Positions 30,090-32,762 of a DNA stretch of 32,762 nucleotides are shown here, in pieces. This DNA is from Omnitrophica bacterium GWA2_41_15 (lineage in GTDB: Bacteria; Omnitrophota; Gorgyraeia; Gygaellales; Profunditerraquicolaceae). Below the pieces are notes generated by a model. The model had not been told where the DNA came from and made no database searches. It saw only the letters and a program-made list of their open reading frames with translations. The stretch spans positions 1 to 32,762 of the forward strand of contig CAKKSP010000019.1 of NCBI GenBank assembly GCA_919902045.1, in the 5' to 3' direction. The number at the start of each line of letters is the position of its first letter. Position 1 is the stretch's first letter. A program made the translations under genes and the position numbers.

Positions 30090-31132
30090 AAAAATTCGCT
30101 TTTATTTTCCATCCGCATGACCTTGAGTTTTATGCTGACGGTTTTACCGAGCCTGATCTTAAAAATAAAAACCCGGATCTGATTAAAAATGCGATGAGGT
30201 GGTTCCCGCCTTTTAAGCGTTCAACAGTCACAGGCATAAAGTCAGTATCTAATAATAAGGAAGTAGAAGGGATCATGATCCTGGTATCGCTGATACCGGA
30301 ACATATGAAAAATCTTAGTGATGAATTCGCTTTAGCAAAGTTTATTGAAGCGGCGAAATTATCAGAAAAAATGGGAGCCCAGATTATAGGGCTTGGGGCC
30401 TATGCTTCTTTATACGGCAGGCATGGGGTAGATTTAGCTGCAGCAGTAAAAATTCCTGTTACCACGGGTAATACCTATACTTTGGCAGTTACTCCGGATG
30501 TAATCTTAAAAATTCTGGGGATGCGTAATAAAGATTTATTAAAAACTAAAGTTTCAATTTTAGGCGCAACCGGAATACTTGGCTCATATTGTTTACGCTC
30601 GATTATCGGAAAAATCGGTGAAATAAACTTATTAAGCAGTAATTATAAGCGCCTTGAGGACTTAGCTATCCTAAAGGGGTGTTTTTCAACTAAAATTAAT
30701 TCTTATTTTGTTCAGGATAATCCGCGTTATTTATACGATTCTGACCTGATTTTGGTGGCAAACGCAAAATATGCCCCTTTAGTAAAGCTAGATAAATTAA
30801 AAAAAGGTGTTGTGGTATATGATGCGACATTTCCAAAAAGTTTTATTGATGGCGCTCCTAAGAGTAGGGAAGATATCCTCTTTATTGACGGAGGGGTGAT
30901 ATTGCCCCCGGGTAACACAGATTTTCATTTTTCTTTTGGATTTCCAAAATCAGTTGCTTTTCCTTGTATGGCAGAAACGATGATCCTGGCGCTTGAAGAG
31001 ATCTTTGAGCCGTATTCTTTGGGGCGTATCGTTGATTTTAATAAAGCAAAGAAAATTTATGCATTAGGCAATAAGCACGGGTTTAAGTTAGTCGGGTTTA
31101 GCCACAAAGGGAAGATGCTTACAAATGTTTAA
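30086..31132 (+). CDS. Long-chain acyl-ACP reductase-like protein, copy 1
   Basis: It resembles cyanobacterial acyl-ACP reductase (AAR), which reduces fatty acyl-ACP to aldehyde with NADPH. It has the same length class (348 aa) and N-terminal style (FAFIFHPHDLEF), a central GLGAYASLYG, and TTGNTYTLAV (AAR TTGNTHTAY). The Rossmann motif is G160-A-T-G followed by ILGSYCL, and the C-terminus has AFPCMAETMILALEEIFEPYSLG. Cys294 falls at the position of the AAR acyl-thioester cysteine. The dinucleotide loop after the second strand differs from AAR (LLSSNYKRLEDL). The gene lies between the SRPBCC gene and a paralogue, overlapping both. A more general dehydrogenase role (COG5322-like) cannot be excluded. 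Confidence 0.78.
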   Translation: MKKFAFIFHPHDLEFYADGFTEPDLKNKNPDLIKNAMRWFPPFKRSTVTGIKSVSNNKEVEGIMILVSLIPEHMKNLSDEFALAKFIEAAKLSEKMGAQIIGLGAYASLYGRHGVDLAAAVKIPVTTGNTYTLAVTPDVILKILGMRNKDLLKTKVSILGATGILGSYCLRSIIGKIGEINLLSSNYKRLEDLAILKGCFSTKINSYFVQDNPRYLYDSDLILVANAKYAPLVKLDKLKKGVVVYDATFPKSFIDGAPKSREDILFIDGGVILPPGNTDFHFSFGFPKSVAFPCMAETMILALEEIFEPYSLGRIVDFNKAKKIYALGNKHGFKLVGFSHKGKMLTNV

Positions 31133-32126
31133 ATTTGCATTTATTGCCCATCCTATAGATTTAAAACAGATCCGCGAGTTAGTGCCGCTAAAATTTTTAC
31201 CGGATTTTATTTTACGTAAATCTTTGCGCTTTGTGAAGCCGTTTGTGGCTTCCACTGTAAAAAATGTTGTTTCAATATCAGGCAAACAAGTAGAGGGCTA
31301 TGTTATTGTCTGTCCGTTATTGCCAAAACAGATACTTGATTTTAACCAGGAGTTTGTTTTATCAAGGATTATTGAAGCTTGTCGTTTGGGAGAGAAACTA
31401 GGCGCAAAAATTGTCGGCTTAGGTGGGTATACTTCTGTAATCGGTGATAAAGGAACTACAATTGCAAAAAATGTGAATATTGCTGTAACAACCGGAAATA
31501 GTTATACCGCAGCCTCGATATTAGAGTTATTGTTTCAGATAGCCAAAGAAAAGAATCTTGATCTAACAAAATCACGCGCTGCGATAATCGGGGCAACCGG
31601 TTCAATCGGTAATGCCTGCGCAAGATATTTAGCTGAATATGTGCAGGATATTGTGATTACGGCAAGGCATACGGATAAATTAGAAGAGTTAAAGCAAAAT
31701 ATAGAAAATATCTCAAAAGCTAAAGTTGAGATTAATCTTGATGCTAGGGGAGCTGTAAAAGAAGCAGATATTGTGATTGTTACCACAAGCGCACCTGATG
31801 CGCTGTTAGATGTGGCTGATCTTAAGGCCGGGGCAATTGCCTGCGATGTATCTGTGCCGAAAAATATTTCAGGAAGAAATAGTAATAGAAAAGATGTTAT
31901 TGTTTTTGACGGCGGCCTGATTAAAACACCTTCTAATGTTAAAGTAACTATTAATACCGGTTTACCTGAAGGGGTTTTATATGGTTGTATATCTGAAACT
32001 ATAATTTTGGCATTAGAGGAAGGATTTGAGAACTTTTCTTTAGGAAATAATTTATCTCTTGATAAAATCACTGAAATTTCTGAAATGGCAAAAAAACACG
32101 GGTTTCACCCTGTGAAAATTTCTTAA
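31125..32126 (+). CDS. Long-chain acyl-ACP reductase-like protein, copy 2
   Basis: This is the closer of the two paralogues to cyanobacterial AAR. It has MFKFAFIAHPIDLKQ at the N-terminus, GLGGYTSVIGDKG (AAR ALGGFTSII), TTGNSYTAA, and IIGATGSIGNACARYLAEY with G156-A-T-G. IVITARHTDKLEEL matches the AAR segment ILTARNQERLDNL. The C-terminus has GCISETIILALEEGFENFSLG and KKHGFHPV (AAR RHGFQPL). The catalytic cysteine corresponds to C288. Length is 333 aa. It overlaps copy 1 by 8 bases and is followed 2 bases later by a radical SAM gene. I infer fatty or related acyl reduction to an aldehyde. The usual partner, aldehyde-deformylating oxygenase, is absent from the window. Confidence 0.82.
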   Translation: MFKFAFIAHPIDLKQIRELVPLKFLPDFILRKSLRFVKPFVASTVKNVVSISGKQVEGYVIVCPLLPKQILDFNQEFVLSRIIEACRLGEKLGAKIVGLGGYTSVIGDKGTTIAKNVNIAVTTGNSYTAASILELLFQIAKEKNLDLTKSRAAIIGATGSIGNACARYLAEYVQDIVITARHTDKLEELKQNIENISKAKVEINLDARGAVKEADIVIVTTSAPDALLDVADLKAGAIACDVSVPKNISGRNSNRKDVIVFDGGLIKTPSNVKVTINTGLPEGVLYGCISETIILALEEGFENFSLGNNLSLDKITEISEMAKKHGFHPVKIS

Positions 32127-32128
32127 AT

Positions 32129-32762
32129 ATGAAAATAAAACTTATTGCGCCGGCAATGCGGCATGGAATTTTAAGCGCTAAGAGCTCACAAATTGGGATA
32201 AGGCAGATGTCTACAGGAGCTCCTCTAGCATTGTCTACACTTGCTGCGTTAACGCCTAGAGATGTTGAGGTGGAAATAATTGATGAAAATATAGAAGTAA
32301 TTGATTTTGAAAATAAGGCAGATTTAATAGGAATCACTTTTAATGTTTCAGGTGCTATGCGTGCTTATGAAATAGCTGATGAATTTCGTAAACGTGGGAG
32401 TAAAGTTGTTTTTGGCGGTATTTATGCTTCAATGTTACCAGAAGAAGTCGGTCTTCATTCGGATTCAATTGTTATTGGTGAAGCAGAAGGTGTTTGGCCA
32501 ACAGTAATTAGCGACGTTTCTAACGGAAGGTTGCAAAAAATATACCGGACAAACAATAATCCTGATTTGTTTAACTTGCCTATTCCGCGATGGGATTTGC
32601 TTAAAAATAAATCTTATCACTACCATTCATTGCAGACTACTAGGGGCTGTCCTTTTAATTGCGATTATTGTTCTGTTACTTGGTTTTTTGGTGGTAAATA
32701 TAGACATAAACCTATAGAGAAAGTCGTTGAGGAGGTTGAGTTTATTAAATCTATTGATAAAA
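32129..32762 (+). CDS. B12-binding-domain radical SAM protein (partial, 3' end outside window)
   Basis: The reading frame is open from ATG 32129, two bases after the preceding stop, to the window end (211 codons). Residues about 1-140 fit a cobalamin-binding-type N-domain: DLIGITFNVSGAMRAYEIAD, then VVFGGIYASMLPEE and DSIVIGEAEGVWPTV, the pattern of the B12-binding radical SAM family. The [4Fe-4S] motif is C174-P-F-N-C178-D-Y-C181 after TTRGCPFN. The linker FNLPIPRWDLL is also typical. Members methylate or rearrange unreactive carbons or form rings. Its substrate may come from the reductase pair just upstream, as the genes look co-transcribed. The rest of the catalytic domain is not visible. 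Confidence 0.88.
   Translation, partial: MKIKLIAPAMRHGILSAKSSQIGIRQMSTGAPLALSTLAALTPRDVEVEIIDENIEVIDFENKADLIGITFNVSGAMRAYEIADEFRKRGSKVVFGGIYASMLPEEVGLHSDSIVIGEAEGVWPTVISDVSNGRLQKIYRTNNNPDLFNLPIPRWDLLKNKSYHYHSLQTTRGCPFNCDYCSVTWFFGGKYRHKPIEKVVEEVEFIKSIDK

Overview
The window looks like a piece of chromosome from an uncultured bacterium of the Omnitrophota/OP3 kind. This is inferred from gene content and style, not from a marker gene. GC is moderate to low, and every convincing gene lies on the + strand in tight, often overlapping operons. Palindromic and heptameric repeats are scattered through the sequence, and a secretin-type export module sits beside secreted proteins with FlgD-like C-termini. 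No rRNA, tRNA, CRISPR array or transposase gene was seen.

Region 1 (1-276) is a structured, repeat-rich leader. Region 2 (277-13995) is a long housekeeping run: a PilZ protein; homoserine dehydrogenase, threonine synthase, a stand-alone CoaB-type ligase, an ApgM-family enzyme that probably serves as the missing homoserine kinase, and aspartate kinase; then citramalate synthase, valyl-tRNA synthetase, quinolinate phosphoribosyltransferase, UvrB and type III pantothenate kinase. Together they cover aspartate to threonine, the threonine-independent entry to isoleucine, and parts of CoA and NAD synthesis. valS carries two palindromic insertions in frame, and thrC carries a four-copy heptamer repeat inside its reading frame.

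Region 3 (13992-22147) begins with a promoter, a c-di-GMP-I (GEMM) type riboswitch with two extra hairpins inserted in its core, and an intrinsic terminator. Behind it are a small unknown protein, a secreted FAD-oxidoreductase-like protein and a 1037-residue secreted multidomain protein. A two-receiver response regulator follows, then a secreted clan GH-A glycosidase with its own promoter.

Region 4 (22148-28439) holds a MerR-like regulator, an ExeA-like ATPase, a GspC-like membrane protein and a secretin. Behind the secretin stop codon, in the same frame, lies a TonB C-terminal-like domain. A CheY-like regulator, a GAF-HD-GYP c-di-GMP phosphodiesterase and an MGDG-synthase-like glycosyltransferase follow. 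PilZ, riboswitch and HD-GYP make c-di-GMP a theme of the window.

Region 5 (28443-29548) is an HTH-MNT/HEPN pair with a strong promoter and a palindromic operator. Region 6 (29643 to the right edge) is an operon of an SRPBCC protein, two tandem homologues of cyanobacterial acyl-ACP reductase that both keep the catalytic cysteine, and a B12-binding-type radical SAM enzyme cut by the window end. It is the best candidate here for an undescribed pathway, possibly aldehyde or lipid chemistry without the usual aldehyde-deformylating oxygenase partner.
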